Shown piece by piece: positions 52,972 to 62,370 of a stretch of DNA of 64,000 nt. This DNA comes from Okibacterium sp. HSC-33S16 (lineage in GTDB: Bacteria; Actinomycetota; Actinomycetes; Actinomycetales; Microbacteriaceae): NCBI RefSeq assembly GCF_024171565.1, contig NZ_JALJZZ010000001.1:682001-746000 (forward strand), written 5' to 3'. Positions within the stretch are counted from its first letter, which is position 1. Every line of letters begins with the position of its first letter. A program made the translations under genes and the position numbers. The notes under the pieces are model-generated. The model made no database searches. It had not been told where the DNA came from and saw only the letters and a program-made list of their open reading frames with translations.

Positions 52972-54249
52972 ATGGCACGAATCGGTGAGAGCGCCGACCT
53001 GCTCAAGTGCTCCTTTTGTGGCAAGAGCCAGAAGCAGGTTCAACAGCTGATTGCTGGACCGGGTGTTTACATTTGCGACGAATGCGTTGAGCTGTGCAAC
53101 GAGATCATCGAAGAGCGACTCGCTGAAGCGGGCGAGGTCGCTGCGACCGAGTTCGAACTGCCGAAGCCGCGCGAGATCTTCAACTTCCTCGAGGAGTACG
53201 TGATCGGTCAGGAGCCTGCCAAGAAGGCGCTCTCCGTCGCGGTGTACAACCACTACAAGCGCACACGCGCACGGTCAACCCTGACCAGCGCAGACTCGAT
53301 CAGTGAAGATGTCGAGATTGCCAAGAGCAACATTCTGCTCATCGGTCCGACCGGGTGTGGCAAGACGTACCTTGCCCAGACGCTTGCCAAACGACTCAAC
53401 GTTCCCTTTGCGGTCGCTGACGCGACGGCCTTGACCGAGGCAGGCTACGTCGGCGAGGACGTCGAGAACATCCTCCTCAAGCTCATTCAGGCCGCGGACT
53501 ACGACGTCAAGCGCGCGGAAACCGGCATCATCTACATTGACGAGGTCGACAAGATCGCCCGTAAGGCGGAGAACCCGTCGATCACCCGCGATGTGTCGGG
53601 TGAGGGCGTTCAGCAGGCCCTGTTGAAGATTCTTGAAGGTACAGTCGCTTCGGTTCCGCCCCAGGGTGGGCGCAAGCACCCTCACCAGGAGTTCATCCAG
53701 ATCGACACGACCAACGTGCTCTTCATCGTTGCCGGCGCATTCGCGGGGCTTGAGGAAATTATCTCGTCCCGCGCGGGCAAAAAGGGCATCGGGTTCGGCG
53801 CTCCGCTGCACTCCAAGGGCGACGACATGAACCTCTTCAGCGAGGTTCTGCCGGAAGACCTTCACAAGTTCGGGCTGATCCCCGAATTCATCGGTCGTCT
53901 TCCGGTCGTCACCACGGTGACCCCGCTGGACCAGGATGCTCTTATGCAGATCCTCACGGTGCCGAGGAACGCGCTCGTTCGCCAGTACCAGCGGATGTTC
54001 GAGCTCGATGGAGTTGAGCTTGAGTTTGAGCAGAGCGCCCTGGAAGCGATCGCTGACCTTGCCGTGCTGCGCAAGACTGGTGCCCGCGGGCTGCGAGCAA
54101 TCCTCGAGGAGGTCCTCGGCCCCGTCATGTTCGACGTGCCGTCGACCGAAGAAGTCGCACGTGTGATCATCACTCGCGAGTCGGTGCTTGAAAACGCCGC
54201 GCCGACGATCGTTCCTCACAAGCAACGCCGGCAGGAAAAGTCAGCCTAG
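52972..54249 (+). CDS. clpX: ATP-dependent Clp protease ATP-binding subunit ClpX
   Basis: An AAA+ unfoldase of 425 residues that recognises tagged substrates and threads them into ClpP. The N-terminal zinc-binding domain has Cys13, Cys16, Cys35 and Cys38. Walker A is GPTGCGKT (about 122-129), Walker [11 protein letters not shown], and the ClpP-contacting IGF loop appears in KGIGFGAP. The C-terminus ends in basic residues. It has a strong AGGAG site. The stop lies two bases from the stop of the convergent M3 peptidase. Confidence 0.97.
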   Translation: MARIGESADLLKCSFCGKSQKQVQQLIAGPGVYICDECVELCNEIIEERLAEAGEVAATEFELPKPREIFNFLEEYVIGQEPAKKALSVAVYNHYKRTRARSTLTSADSISEDVEIAKSNILLIGPTGCGKTYLAQTLAKRLNVPFAVADATALTEAGYVGEDVENILLKLIQAADYDVKRAETGIIYIDEVDKIARKAENPSITRDVSGEGVQQALLKILEGTVASVPPQGGRKHPHQEFIQIDTTNVLFIVAGAFAGLEEIISSRAGKKGIGFGAPLHSKGDDMNLFSEVLPEDLHKFGLIPEFIGRLPVVTTVTPLDQDALMQILTVPRNALVRQYQRMFELDGVELEFEQSALEAIADLAVLRKTGARGLRAILEEVLGPVMFDVPSTEEVARVIITRESVLENAAPTIVPHKQRRQEKSA

Positions 54250-54251
54250 CC

Positions 54252-56300
54252 TCACTCGGTCAGGCCACGACGCGCGAGAAGCGGCTCGATGCGTGCGTTG
54301 CGTCCGCGGAACGTTCGGTAGGCCTCCAGCGGGTCCCTGCTGCCGCCGACGCCGAGCAGAAGCTCGCGGAAGCGGTCGCCGTTGGCACGGGTGAGACCAC
54401 CGTTCTCGGTGAACCACTCGACCGTGTCGGCGTCGAGCACTTCGCTCCAGATGTAGGAGTAGTAGCCGGCGTCGTATCCGCCGGAAAAAGTGTGAGCGAA
54501 GTAGGTGCTCGCGTACCGCGGCGGTACGGCCGGATTGTCGAGACCGACGGCGGCGAGAGCCGCTCGTTCGAACGACTCCACATCGAGCACCTGGTCGGTC
54601 GGAGAGATCCGGTGCCAGGCCTGATCGAGGAGCGCAGCCGCCAAATACTCACTCGTGGCGAAGCCCTCGTTAAAGGTGACCGCCTCGCTGAGTTTCGCGA
54701 CGAGATCCGCAGGCATCCGTTCGCCGGTGTCGACATGTACCGCATAGTTTTCCACGACCTCCGGCCAGAGCATCCACATCTCATTGACCTGGCTCGGGAA
54801 CTCGACGAAATCGCGATAGACATTGGTACCCGCGAACTTGGGATACGTCACCGTCGCGAAAAGTCCATGCAGGGCGTGCCCGAACTCATGGAAAAACGTC
54901 GTCACCTCGTCAAGGCTGAGCAGCGTTCGCTCGCCTGCGGCGGGTTTGGGCACGTTGAGGTTATTGACGACAACGGTGGGCGAACCCAACAGTCTGTTTT
55001 GCGAAATCAGGGAATTCATCCATGCGCCGCCACGTTTCGAGTCGCGCGTGTAGAGGTCGAGGAGATACAGGCCAACCGGCGAACCATCCTCGTCGGTGAC
55101 CTCAAAGATACGCACGTCCGGGTGGTAACCGACCAGGTCAGTGCGTTCGGCGAAAGACACCCCGTAGAGCCGGTGAGCGGCGAAGAAGATACCGTCGACG
55201 AGCACGCGCTCGGCTTCAAAGTATGGCCTCAGCTCCGACGAGTCGAGAGCGAAGCGCTCCGAGCGCACCCGTTCGGTGAGGTACGCCCAGTCCCAGCTCT
55301 CCACCGGAGTGGACTCTCCCTCAGTGCCGACGATTGCCTGCAGATCCGCCTGCTCCCGGCGGGCATTGCGCGCGGCGGCTGGCGCGAGTGACTCGAGCAT
55401 CGATGCGACGTTTTCCGGCGTCCGGGCGGTCTGGTCGGCCGTCACACAGGCGGCATGCGACGCGAACCCCAGCAGAGTGGCTCTCTCCGCACGAAGCCGC
55501 GCAATGTCGAGCACCAGCTGACGGTTGTCATATTTTCCACCACGGATGCCACGCGCCTGCGAGGCGCGCATCACCCGTTCGCGCACATCCCGGCGAGTGA
55601 GGCTCGCTAGTGCCGGGTGACCGGTGGGCAGCACGAGGGTGAGGAGGTAACTGTCGTGGAGTCCGCGCTCGCGAGCGGCTTCCGCCGCTACCGAAACTTC
55701 GCCCGCTGACAGACCGTCGAGTTCAACCTTGTCGGTGAGAACAACAGCGAGCTCATTGGTGTCTGCGAGGAGGTTCTTCTCGAAGCGGGTGGTGAGAGTC
55801 GAAAGCGTCGCATTGACCTCACGCAGCCGATTTTTGTCCTCGTTGCTGAGGTTCGCGCCGGCCAGGGTGAACTCGGTGTAGTACCGCTCGACGAGATAGC
55901 GCGACTCGTCGTCAAGGTCGAGCTGGTCAAGGGTGTCGTGAAGCGCCCGGATTCGGCCATAGAGCGCCGGGTTTAACCGAATGGTGTCCGCGTGAGACGC
56001 AAGCCGCGGAGCGATCTCCTGCTCAAGCGCTGCCGTCGTGTCGGTCGAGTCGGCGGAACACTTGTTGAAGAACACCGCACTGACTCGCTCGAGGATCTGG
56101 CCCGACCGTTCCAGTGGGATCATGGTGTTCTCGAAGGTTGGCGCGTCCACGCTCGCGACGAGCGTGTCAATCTCGGCCCGCTGTTCGACCATGCCGGCCT
56201 CAAACGCGGGGGCGAAATGCTCGTCCCGAATCTCTCCGAACGGGGGCAGCCCGGAGGGGAGGGAGCTCGGAAAGAAGAACGGGTTGGACGCGTCAGCCAT
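54252..56300 (-). CDS. dcp: M3-family metallopeptidase, peptidyl-dipeptidase Dcp type
   Basis: A zinc metallopeptidase of 682 residues (thimet/Dcp family) that trims dipeptides from the C-terminus of short peptides. The zinc motif HEFGH is at 471-475, with the third ligand Glu about 25 residues on in EFPSQVNE. The C-terminal FSGGYDAGYYSYIWSE is a family hallmark holding the substrate-binding tyrosines. There is no signal peptide, so it is cytosolic and could work downstream of Clp by finishing peptide breakdown. ATG 56300 has TAGGGT six bases upstream. Confidence 0.93.
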   Translation of the reverse strand: MADASNPFFFPSSLPSGLPPFGEIRDEHFAPAFEAGMVEQRAEIDTLVASVDAPTFENTMIPLERSGQILERVSAVFFNKCSADSTDTTAALEQEIAPRLASHADTIRLNPALYGRIRALHDTLDQLDLDDESRYLVERYYTEFTLAGANLSNEDKNRLREVNATLSTLTTRFEKNLLADTNELAVVLTDKVELDGLSAGEVSVAAEAARERGLHDSYLLTLVLPTGHPALASLTRRDVRERVMRASQARGIRGGKYDNRQLVLDIARLRAERATLLGFASHAACVTADQTARTPENVASMLESLAPAAARNARREQADLQAIVGTEGESTPVESWDWAYLTERVRSERFALDSSELRPYFEAERVLVDGIFFAAHRLYGVSFAERTDLVGYHPDVRIFEVTDEDGSPVGLYLLDLYTRDSKRGGAWMNSLISQNRLLGSPTVVVNNLNVPKPAAGERTLLSLDEVTTFFHEFGHALHGLFATVTYPKFAGTNVYRDFVEFPSQVNEMWMLWPEVVENYAVHVDTGERMPADLVAKLSEAVTFNEGFATSEYLAAALLDQAWHRISPTDQVLDVESFERAALAAVGLDNPAVPPRYASTYFAHTFSGGYDAGYYSYIWSEVLDADTVEWFTENGGLTRANGDRFRELLLGVGGSRDPLEAYRTFRGRNARIEPLLARRGLTE

Positions 56301-56306
56301 GATCCC

Positions 56307-56312
56307 ACCCTA
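56307..56312 (-). promoter_or_regulatory. -10 element TAGGGT of dcp
   Basis: Minus-strand TAGGGT, six bases, then ATG 56300. Confidence 0.55.
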
Positions 56313-56350
56313 GGCCCGTCATCTGGGCCAAGAGGCCTTCAGCGGACGCA

Positions 56351-56356
56351 TAGGCT
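56351..56356 (+). promoter_or_regulatory. -10 element TAGGCT of the methyltransferase
   Basis: TAGGCT, six bases, ATG 56363. Together with the dcp element it makes a compact divergent pair of leaderless promoters within 62 bases. Confidence 0.5.
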
Positions 56357-56362
56357 GGAGCT

Positions 56363-57169
56363 ATGGCAATTTCCGAGCGCTACACGCTGGGGCACCACGA
56401 AAGCGTTCTGAGAACGCACAGCTGGCGCACCGTTGACAACTCCGCCGCATACCTTGCGCCCTATCTCGTTCCGGGCGTCCAGGTTCTCGATGTGGGCAGC
56501 GGGCCCGGAACCATCACGATTGACATCGCCCAGCGAATCACGCCGGGGTCGGTGATCGGAATGGACGCCTCAGCCGACGTGTGCGTCTCGGCGTCGACGC
56601 TCGCGCGCGACAGCGGAGTGATGAACGTGGACTTCGTGGCTGGCGACGCATACTCCCTCGACTACCCGGACGACACCTTCGACATCGTTCACGCCCATCA
56701 GGTGCTGCAGCATGTCGGTGATCCCGTCGCAGTGCTCCGCGAAATGCGCCGTGTCGTCAAGCCGGGCGGAATCGTCGCGGCCCGCGACGTGATTTATGGC
56801 GCCGCTAGTTGGTATCCGCTTCTGCCTGGTCTCGACACCTGGATGCGGGTCTACCAGTCACTGGCACGCTCGAACGCGGGCGAGCCCAATGCCGGACGTT
56901 CACTCAAGGCATGGGCCATGGAGGCGGGCTTCACCGAGGTGGAAAGTACAGCGTCGATCTGGTGCTTCTCCACGGACGACGATCGCGACTGGTGGGGAAG
57001 TGCCTGGGCCGAACGCGCCGTCGGGTCGAGCTTCGCGGAGCAGTCGATTGAGACCGGTGCAGCATCGAAGGAAGAGCTCGCGGAGATCTCGACCGCGTGG
57101 ACGGAGTGGGTGTCCGATGACCGCGGCTGGTACGCGATGCCGCACGGCGAGATCCTAGCCCGGAAGTAG
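56363..57169 (+). CDS. Class I SAM-dependent methyltransferase
   Basis: A 268-residue methyltransferase. Motif I VLDVGSGPGTITIDIA is at about residues 42-57, the acidic residue after strand 2 is in GMDAS, and motif II/post-motif residues appear as FVAGDAYSLDYPDDTFDIVHAHQVLQHV. The order and HxxLQHV feature resemble UbiE/methyltransferase-11-type enzymes that act on small molecules. The C-terminal third is Trp- and Glu-rich. The substrate is unknown. The following DHA2 exporter is 88 bases away on the same strand but has its own ribosome-binding site. Confidence 0.88.
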   Translation: MAISERYTLGHHESVLRTHSWRTVDNSAAYLAPYLVPGVQVLDVGSGPGTITIDIAQRITPGSVIGMDASADVCVSASTLARDSGVMNVDFVAGDAYSLDYPDDTFDIVHAHQVLQHVGDPVAVLREMRRVVKPGGIVAARDVIYGAASWYPLLPGLDTWMRVYQSLARSNAGEPNAGRSLKAWAMEAGFTEVESTASIWCFSTDDDRDWWGSAWAERAVGSSFAEQSIETGAASKEELAEISTAWTEWVSDDRGWYAMPHGEILARK

Positions 57170-57257
57170 CACGAGGGACACGGCACCGCTACCCCCGCCC
57201 CGAGGGCGATGAGGGGACTACTGTTGCCGGGTTGCGTCAGGCCGTCAAAGGAGTTTC

Positions 57258-58889
57258 ATGAGTCAGAGTGCCCCCGCCGGTTCTCCTCACACTGACAGGT
57301 ACATGAAGTATCGCTGGTGGGGACTTCTCGCTATCAGCTTGGGCGTTGCCCTGATCATCATGGACTCCACGATCGTCTCGGTCGCCGTCCCATCGATCGT
57401 CGATGACCTCGGCATCTCGAGTACCGAAATCCAATGGGTGCAGGAGATCTACACCCTGCTCTTTGCCGCGTTGCTGTTAACGTGGGGCAGAATCGCCGAC
57501 CGGGTCGGTCGTCGCCGAATCATGCTCATCGGTGTCGTAATCTTCCTCGTGGCCAGTGTTGTCTGTGCGCTCTCCGGAAACGGGGCCGTGCTCATCGGCG
57601 GTCGAGCACTTCAGGGACTCGGTGGTTCGATGATCCTGCCGACCACCCTCGCCTTGCTCAACGCCAACTTCCACGGCCGCGAGCGCGGTATCGCCTTCGC
57701 CGTGTGGGGATCGACCATCGGTGGGATGGCCGCCATCGGCCCACTCGCCGGCGGCTGGCTCACTGAGAACGCCAGTTGGCGCTGGGCGTTTGGGATCAAC
57801 GTGCCGGTGGGCGTGCTGATCATCGCGGGCCTGCTGCTCTTCGTCGCGGAGTCGGCTGAGGCTGTGACCAGTGCTGCGCAACGGCTCGATGTGAGCGGGG
57901 CGCTGCTCTCCATTCTGGGCTTCGGCGCCCTGGTGTTCGGCCTGATCGAAGGTCGAAACTATGGTTGGTGGGTCGCTGAACCGGAGGCACCATTCGATGT
58001 GGCGGGGCTCTCGCCTGTTCCGTGGGCGTTCCTGGTCGCCGTCGCCGCTCTCACCGCTTTCGTCCTGCTGGAAAGAGCGCGCACCCGAGCCGGCAAAGGC
58101 GTCATCCTCGACCTCTCACTGTTCCGAATCTCATCGTTCGCCAACGGGAATATCACGGCCCTCATCGTGAGCTTCGGCGAATTCGGCTTGATCCTGTCGC
58201 TACCACTGTGGTTCCAGAACGTACTCGGCTACACGGCCTTTGAAGCCGGTCTTGCACTCGTTCCGCTCGCGGCCGGTTCCTTTCTGGCCAGTGGCGCCGT
58301 TGCAGGCCTCGCGCGGAGATTCTCCCCGATTGTCGTGGTGCGGATGGGACTCAGCCTGGAGATCCTCGCTATTGCCGCACTCGCGCTCCTCATCCGTCCT
58401 GACAGCACAGCGTGGCTGACGTCGCCGGTCCTTTTCGTCTATGGCATGGGTGTCGGTCTCGCCACCGCCCAGCTCACGAGTGTCGTCCTCGCTGATGTTC
58501 CGGTGGAGCGAAGCGGCCAGGGGTCAGCAACGCAGAGCACAGCGCGCCAGACGGGATCCGCTCTCGGCATCGCCGTACTCGGAACGGCGTTCTTCAGCAC
58601 GCTCAAGATCGGAACAGAGAACCGCTTGACGGACGCGATTGCGGATAACCCTCAGGTTCAGTCGTTGGTGGACTCGGTCAACGCCAGTTCAGGGGGCAAC
58701 ATCGCCTCCCTCGGGGCGGACCCGTCGACGGCTTTCATAGCTGATGCTGCTCGCGCGGCCATGACCGACGGAACATCCCTGGCTGGCTGGATTGCGGCGG
58801 CCGCACTTGTCATCGGTCTGATTTCGAGCCTGCGAATCAGGTCGACTCCCGCCGGAGTGACGGCGGACGCACCGGGCGCCAGCCGGTAG
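57258..58889 (+). CDS. DHA2-family MFS drug exporter, 14-helix
   Basis: A 543-residue membrane transporter. The DHA2 signatures are visible: LGVALIIMDSTIVSVAVPSI in the first helix (D/T-I-V-N/S-V-A-L-P type), WVQEIYTLLFAALLLTWGRIADRVGRRR across helices 2-3, and the ALQGLGGSMILPTTLALL motif C region. Proton-driven multidrug or metabolite efflux is typical; the substrate is not deducible. AAAGGAG precedes the ATG. It converges on a small minus-strand gene 19 bases away. Confidence 0.9.
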   Translation: MSQSAPAGSPHTDRYMKYRWWGLLAISLGVALIIMDSTIVSVAVPSIVDDLGISSTEIQWVQEIYTLLFAALLLTWGRIADRVGRRRIMLIGVVIFLVASVVCALSGNGAVLIGGRALQGLGGSMILPTTLALLNANFHGRERGIAFAVWGSTIGGMAAIGPLAGGWLTENASWRWAFGINVPVGVLIIAGLLLFVAESAEAVTSAAQRLDVSGALLSILGFGALVFGLIEGRNYGWWVAEPEAPFDVAGLSPVPWAFLVAVAALTAFVLLERARTRAGKGVILDLSLFRISSFANGNITALIVSFGEFGLILSLPLWFQNVLGYTAFEAGLALVPLAAGSFLASGAVAGLARRFSPIVVVRMGLSLEILAIAALALLIRPDSTAWLTSPVLFVYGMGVGLATAQLTSVVLADVPVERSGQGSATQSTARQTGSALGIAVLGTAFFSTLKIGTENRLTDAIADNPQVQSLVDSVNASSGGNIASLGADPSTAFIADAARAAMTDGTSLAGWIAAAALVIGLISSLRIRSTPAGVTADAPGASR

Positions 58890-58907
58890 GGCCGCGAGGG
58901 CGACGAA

Positions 58908-59168
58908 CTATTCTTCGTCGTCCTCGCTGGCGTCATCCTGCTGACGAATGGTTGCGGATCCCGTCGACGGGTTGAAGGTGATCCGTGTGCCATCGTCGAG
59001 TTCAACGATCGGCAATCGCTCCAGCCAGGTCAGAGTCCAACGCCAGCCGGCCGTAGGAACGTCTTCTGCGCGCAGTTCATCCTCGACCGTTCGAACGGCT
59101 GCGACGATGACGTCTGGGAGTCCCGTTGGTGGCGGGTCGCCAACGGACCACCGCGTCCCGAGCTGCAT
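58908..59168 (-). CDS. Small conserved hypothetical protein, 86 residues
   Basis: An 86-residue soluble protein: MQLGTRWSVGDPPP, then a helix around IVAAVRTVEDEL, WRWTLTWLERLPIVELDDG, a strand ITFNPSTGSA and a strongly acidic tail. The frame continues upstream to 59555 over the acetyltransferase, but codon use supports the start at ATG 59168. It lies four bases after the acetyltransferase stop on the same strand, so the two are probably co-transcribed. Function unknown. Confidence 0.7.
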   Translation of the reverse strand: MQLGTRWSVGDPPPTGLPDVIVAAVRTVEDELRAEDVPTAGWRWTLTWLERLPIVELDDGTRITFNPSTGSATIRQQDDASEDDEE

Positions 59169-59172
59169 GACC

Positions 59173-59625
59173 TTAGCCCTGCACCTGGAGGTCGTAGGTG
59201 ACCCACTCGGTACGGTCAGCGACCTTGTCGTAGAGAATCTGCGCTTCGTCGTTGTCTGGAGCAGTGATCCAGCGGACGATTCCTGCACGCTCGGACCGCG
59301 CGATATCGGTGACGCGCTCGATGAGAGCGGTCGCGATGCCGCGGCCACGTGCGTCTGGAGCGACGAAAAGGTCGTCGATGTAGATTCCAGTGCCGCCGGC
59401 GAGGGGACGTGCGAAGGTGCGGTAGTGGGCCAGACCGACCAGCGCACCGTCCTCGTCCTGGGCCACGAGGGCAGAGACCCCGTGGAGGTTCTCCGAGATC
59501 CAACTCCAGACAAGCAGCGCCTTTTCGTCGGACACCGGGGTGCCGTAGAAGTCACCGTAACTCGCGAACAGGGGCAGCCAGTTGAAGAAGTCGCGGTCGG
59601 AGACCGGTCGAATGTTAAACGTCAT
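59173..59625 (-). CDS. GNAT-family N-acetyltransferase
   Basis: A 150-residue acetyltransferase with the GNAT core: strand 4 IDDLFVAPDARGRGIATALIERV (about 82-104), where RGRGIA binds the CoA pyrophosphate, and a late YDKVADRTEWVTYDL strand. Such single-domain enzymes acetylate amines of small molecules or proteins; the substrate is unknown. GGAG precedes the ATG. It sits ten bases downstream of valS on the same strand. Confidence 0.9.
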   Translation of the reverse strand: MTFNIRPVSDRDFFNWLPLFASYGDFYGTPVSDEKALLVWSWISENLHGVSALVAQDEDGALVGLAHYRTFARPLAGGTGIYIDDLFVAPDARGRGIATALIERVTDIARSERAGIVRWITAPDNDEAQILYDKVADRTEWVTYDLQVQG

Positions 59626-59634
59626 TGTTTCTCC

Positions 59635-62235
59635 TTAACTCTGGTTCGACGTCGGGGCGTCGTCGACCGGGGCAAACTCGACTCCGGTGACGGTCACGTC
59701 TTCTCCCGGAGTGAATGTGAGTCTAACGATACGGCCGACCGCCTTGAGATCGGATTCTGCCTGACTGAGGAGCGCAATCTGCTCGTCGGTTCCCGAAATG
59801 GTCGCCTCGGTCAGGGTCGCCTTCTGTGACGACTTGGCGTCGGTCTTGGCGCGACGGATGCTCGTGAGCGCCTGTCCGGCGAGGTCGAGCAGTTCCGGCT
59901 TACCGGTTGAGGAGAACTCGTCGACCGTCGGCCAGGATGCAGCGTGCACCGAGCCGGCGTTCCACCAGGACCATGCTTCGTCAACGGCGAACGGGATAAA
60001 CGGCGCGAACAGGCGAAGAAGCACGCTGAGCGCTTCGCGAAGCGCTGCGACAGCGGACGCCTGGCCGGGGTTCGCAGCGTCGTACGCGCGTTCCTTCACC
60101 AGTTCGAGGTAATCGTCACAGAACGTCCAGAAGAACGACTCGGCCGTTTCAAGCGCGCGGGCGTGGTCGTAGGACTCAAACGCACTGGTCGCGTCAGCGA
60201 CAACGGTGCGGAGGGCCGCGAGCATGCTCAGGTCGATGGGCTCGGTCACCGCAGCGTCCTCCGCAGCCTCGAAGCTGAGGATGAACTTCGATGCGTTGAG
60301 GACCTTGATGGCGAGGCGTCGCCCAATCTTGATCTGGGTCGGGTTCTGCGGGTCAAACCCGGCGTCGGTGCCCAGGCGCGATGACGCTGCCCAGTACCGG
60401 ACGGCGTCTGAGCCGTGCTTCTCCAGGATGTCGGCGGGGGTCACAACGTTGCCCTTGGACTTCGACATCTTCTTGCGGTCAGGGTCGAGGATCCAGCCGG
60501 AGAGCGCAGCGTGCTCCCAGGGCTTCTCGTTGTACTCGAGCACCGAGCGAAGCATGGTCGAGAACAACCAGGTGCGGATGATGTCCTGGCCTTGCGGGCG
60601 CAGCGAGTACGGGAACACGAGGTTCCACAGTTCGGGGTCACGCTCCCAGCCACCCGCGAGCTGCGGCGTGAGCGAGGAAGTGGCCCAGGTGTCCATGACG
60701 TCGAGCTCACCGATGAACCCACCGGGCACGTTGCGCTGTGATTCGTCGTATCCCGGAGCGGTGTCGCTCGGCGGGTCAACCGGAAGCGACGCTTCATCGG
60801 CAACGATCGGGGAGTCGTAGACCGGGTTGCCGTCGGCGTCGAGCGGGTACCAGAGCGGGATCGGTACGCCGAAGAAGCGCTGGCGAGAGATGAGCCAGTC
60901 ACCGGTAAGCCCACCGACCCAGTTCTCGTAGCGCACGCGCATGAAGTCGGGGTGCCACTCAAGCTCGTTGCCCAGTTCGATCAGGCGGGAACGGAGTTCT
61001 TCGTCGCGCGCACCGTTCTTGATGTACCACTGGCGGGTCGACACGATCTCGAGCGGCTTGTCGCCCTTCTCGAAGAACTTCACGGCGTGGGTGATTGGCT
61101 TGGGGTCGCCGATGAGCTCACCGGACTCCTGGAGCAGTGCCACAACGGCCTGCTTGGCGCTGAAGACGGTCTTACCGGCCAGTTCGCGGTACGCGGCCTG
61201 TCCTTTTTCGCTAGTAATGACATCCGGTGCGTCACTGATGATTCGACCGTCGCGACCCATAATTGTGCGGTTGGGCAGGTCGAGTTCACGCCACCAGACG
61301 ACGTCGGTCACATCACCGAATGTGCAGATCATGGCGATGCCGGCACCCTTGTCAGGCTGGGCGAGGTGGTGCGCGAGCACGGGAACGTCGACACCAAACA
61401 GTGGCGTCGTGACCGTCGTGCCGAAGTACTGCTGGTAGCGCTCGTCGTCGGGGTGCGCCACAAGCGCGACACACGCGGGCAGGAGCTCAGGACGGGTGGT
61501 TTCGATCTCGATCGTCCCGCCATCGGGCTTCGCGAAGGCAAGCCGGTGGTACGCGGCCGGCTGCTCTTTGTCTTCGAGCTCAGCCTGGGCAACGGCGGTA
61601 CGGAAGGTCACATCCCAGAGGGTTGGTGCCATGGCCTGGTAGGCCTCGCCCCGCTCGATGTTGCGAACGAAGGCGAGCTGGCTCGAGCGAATCGAGTCAT
61701 CACCGATGGTGCGGTAGGACTGGGTCCAGTCGACGGAGAGACCGAGGTTGCGCCAGAGTGCTTCGAACTGCTTCTCGTCCTCAACGGTGAGGCGTTCACA
61801 CAGTTCGATGAAGTTGCGACGTGAGATCGGCTTCTGGTCGGCGGCTTTGGCGCTCTTGCCGTCTCCACCTTCGAACGGAGGCACGAAGTCAGCATCGTAG
61901 GGAAGGGTCGGGTCGCAGCGCACACCGTAGTAGTTCTGCACGCGCCGCTCGGTCGGTAGACCGTTGTCGTCCCAGCCCATCGGGTAGAACACCTGTTTAC
62001 CCTGCATGCGCTGGAACCGGGCCACAACGTCGGTGTGTGTGTAGCTGAAGACGTGCCCGATGTGTAGCGAACCGGACGCGGTGGGCGGCGGGGTGTCGAT
62101 CGAGTAGACGCACTCGCGGCCACCCTCGCTCGCTGCCTGGCGGTTGAAGGCGTAGGTGCCGTTCGACTCCCAGGTCGGGCCCCACTTGGCCTCAAGGCCC
62201 TCGAGTACGGGCTTGTCTGGAACGGATGAGGTCAT
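59635..62235 (-). CDS. valS: Valine-tRNA ligase
   Basis: A class I aminoacyl-tRNA synthetase of 866 residues. The HIGH motif is HIGH at 58-61 (SLHIGHVF) and KMSKS appears in DRKKMSKSKGNVV near residue 590. The editing (CP1) domain with TTRPELLPACVALVAHPDDERY lies between them, and an anticodon-binding domain follows. The C-terminal coiled-coil arm is short or absent compared with the roughly 950-residue E. coli protein; the chain ends shortly after a compact helical domain. ATG 62235 follows GGAGTTACCC; the frame to 62319 is unsupported. Confidence 0.96.
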   Translation of the reverse strand: MTSSVPDKPVLEGLEAKWGPTWESNGTYAFNRQAASEGGRECVYSIDTPPPTASGSLHIGHVFSYTHTDVVARFQRMQGKQVFYPMGWDDNGLPTERRVQNYYGVRCDPTLPYDADFVPPFEGGDGKSAKAADQKPISRRNFIELCERLTVEDEKQFEALWRNLGLSVDWTQSYRTIGDDSIRSSQLAFVRNIERGEAYQAMAPTLWDVTFRTAVAQAELEDKEQPAAYHRLAFAKPDGGTIEIETTRPELLPACVALVAHPDDERYQQYFGTTVTTPLFGVDVPVLAHHLAQPDKGAGIAMICTFGDVTDVVWWRELDLPNRTIMGRDGRIISDAPDVITSEKGQAAYRELAGKTVFSAKQAVVALLQESGELIGDPKPITHAVKFFEKGDKPLEIVSTRQWYIKNGARDEELRSRLIELGNELEWHPDFMRVRYENWVGGLTGDWLISRQRFFGVPIPLWYPLDADGNPVYDSPIVADEASLPVDPPSDTAPGYDESQRNVPGGFIGELDVMDTWATSSLTPQLAGGWERDPELWNLVFPYSLRPQGQDIIRTWLFSTMLRSVLEYNEKPWEHAALSGWILDPDRKKMSKSKGNVVTPADILEKHGSDAVRYWAASSRLGTDAGFDPQNPTQIKIGRRLAIKVLNASKFILSFEAAEDAAVTEPIDLSMLAALRTVVADATSAFESYDHARALETAESFFWTFCDDYLELVKERAYDAANPGQASAVAALREALSVLLRLFAPFIPFAVDEAWSWWNAGSVHAASWPTVDEFSSTGKPELLDLAGQALTSIRRAKTDAKSSQKATLTEATISGTDEQIALLSQAESDLKAVGRIVRLTFTPGEDVTVTGVEFAPVDDAPTSNQS

Positions 62236-62370
62236 GGGTAACTCCGGTTCGATATGGGCGGCACCGTGTGTACGTGCCTGAGTGTCGGGATGCACTCCAT
62301 GGTAGCGGAGCCGGAACACAGCAACCCGGCACGGGCGCCCTGCGGCGATGTGGCGGCGGGCCCTCAGACG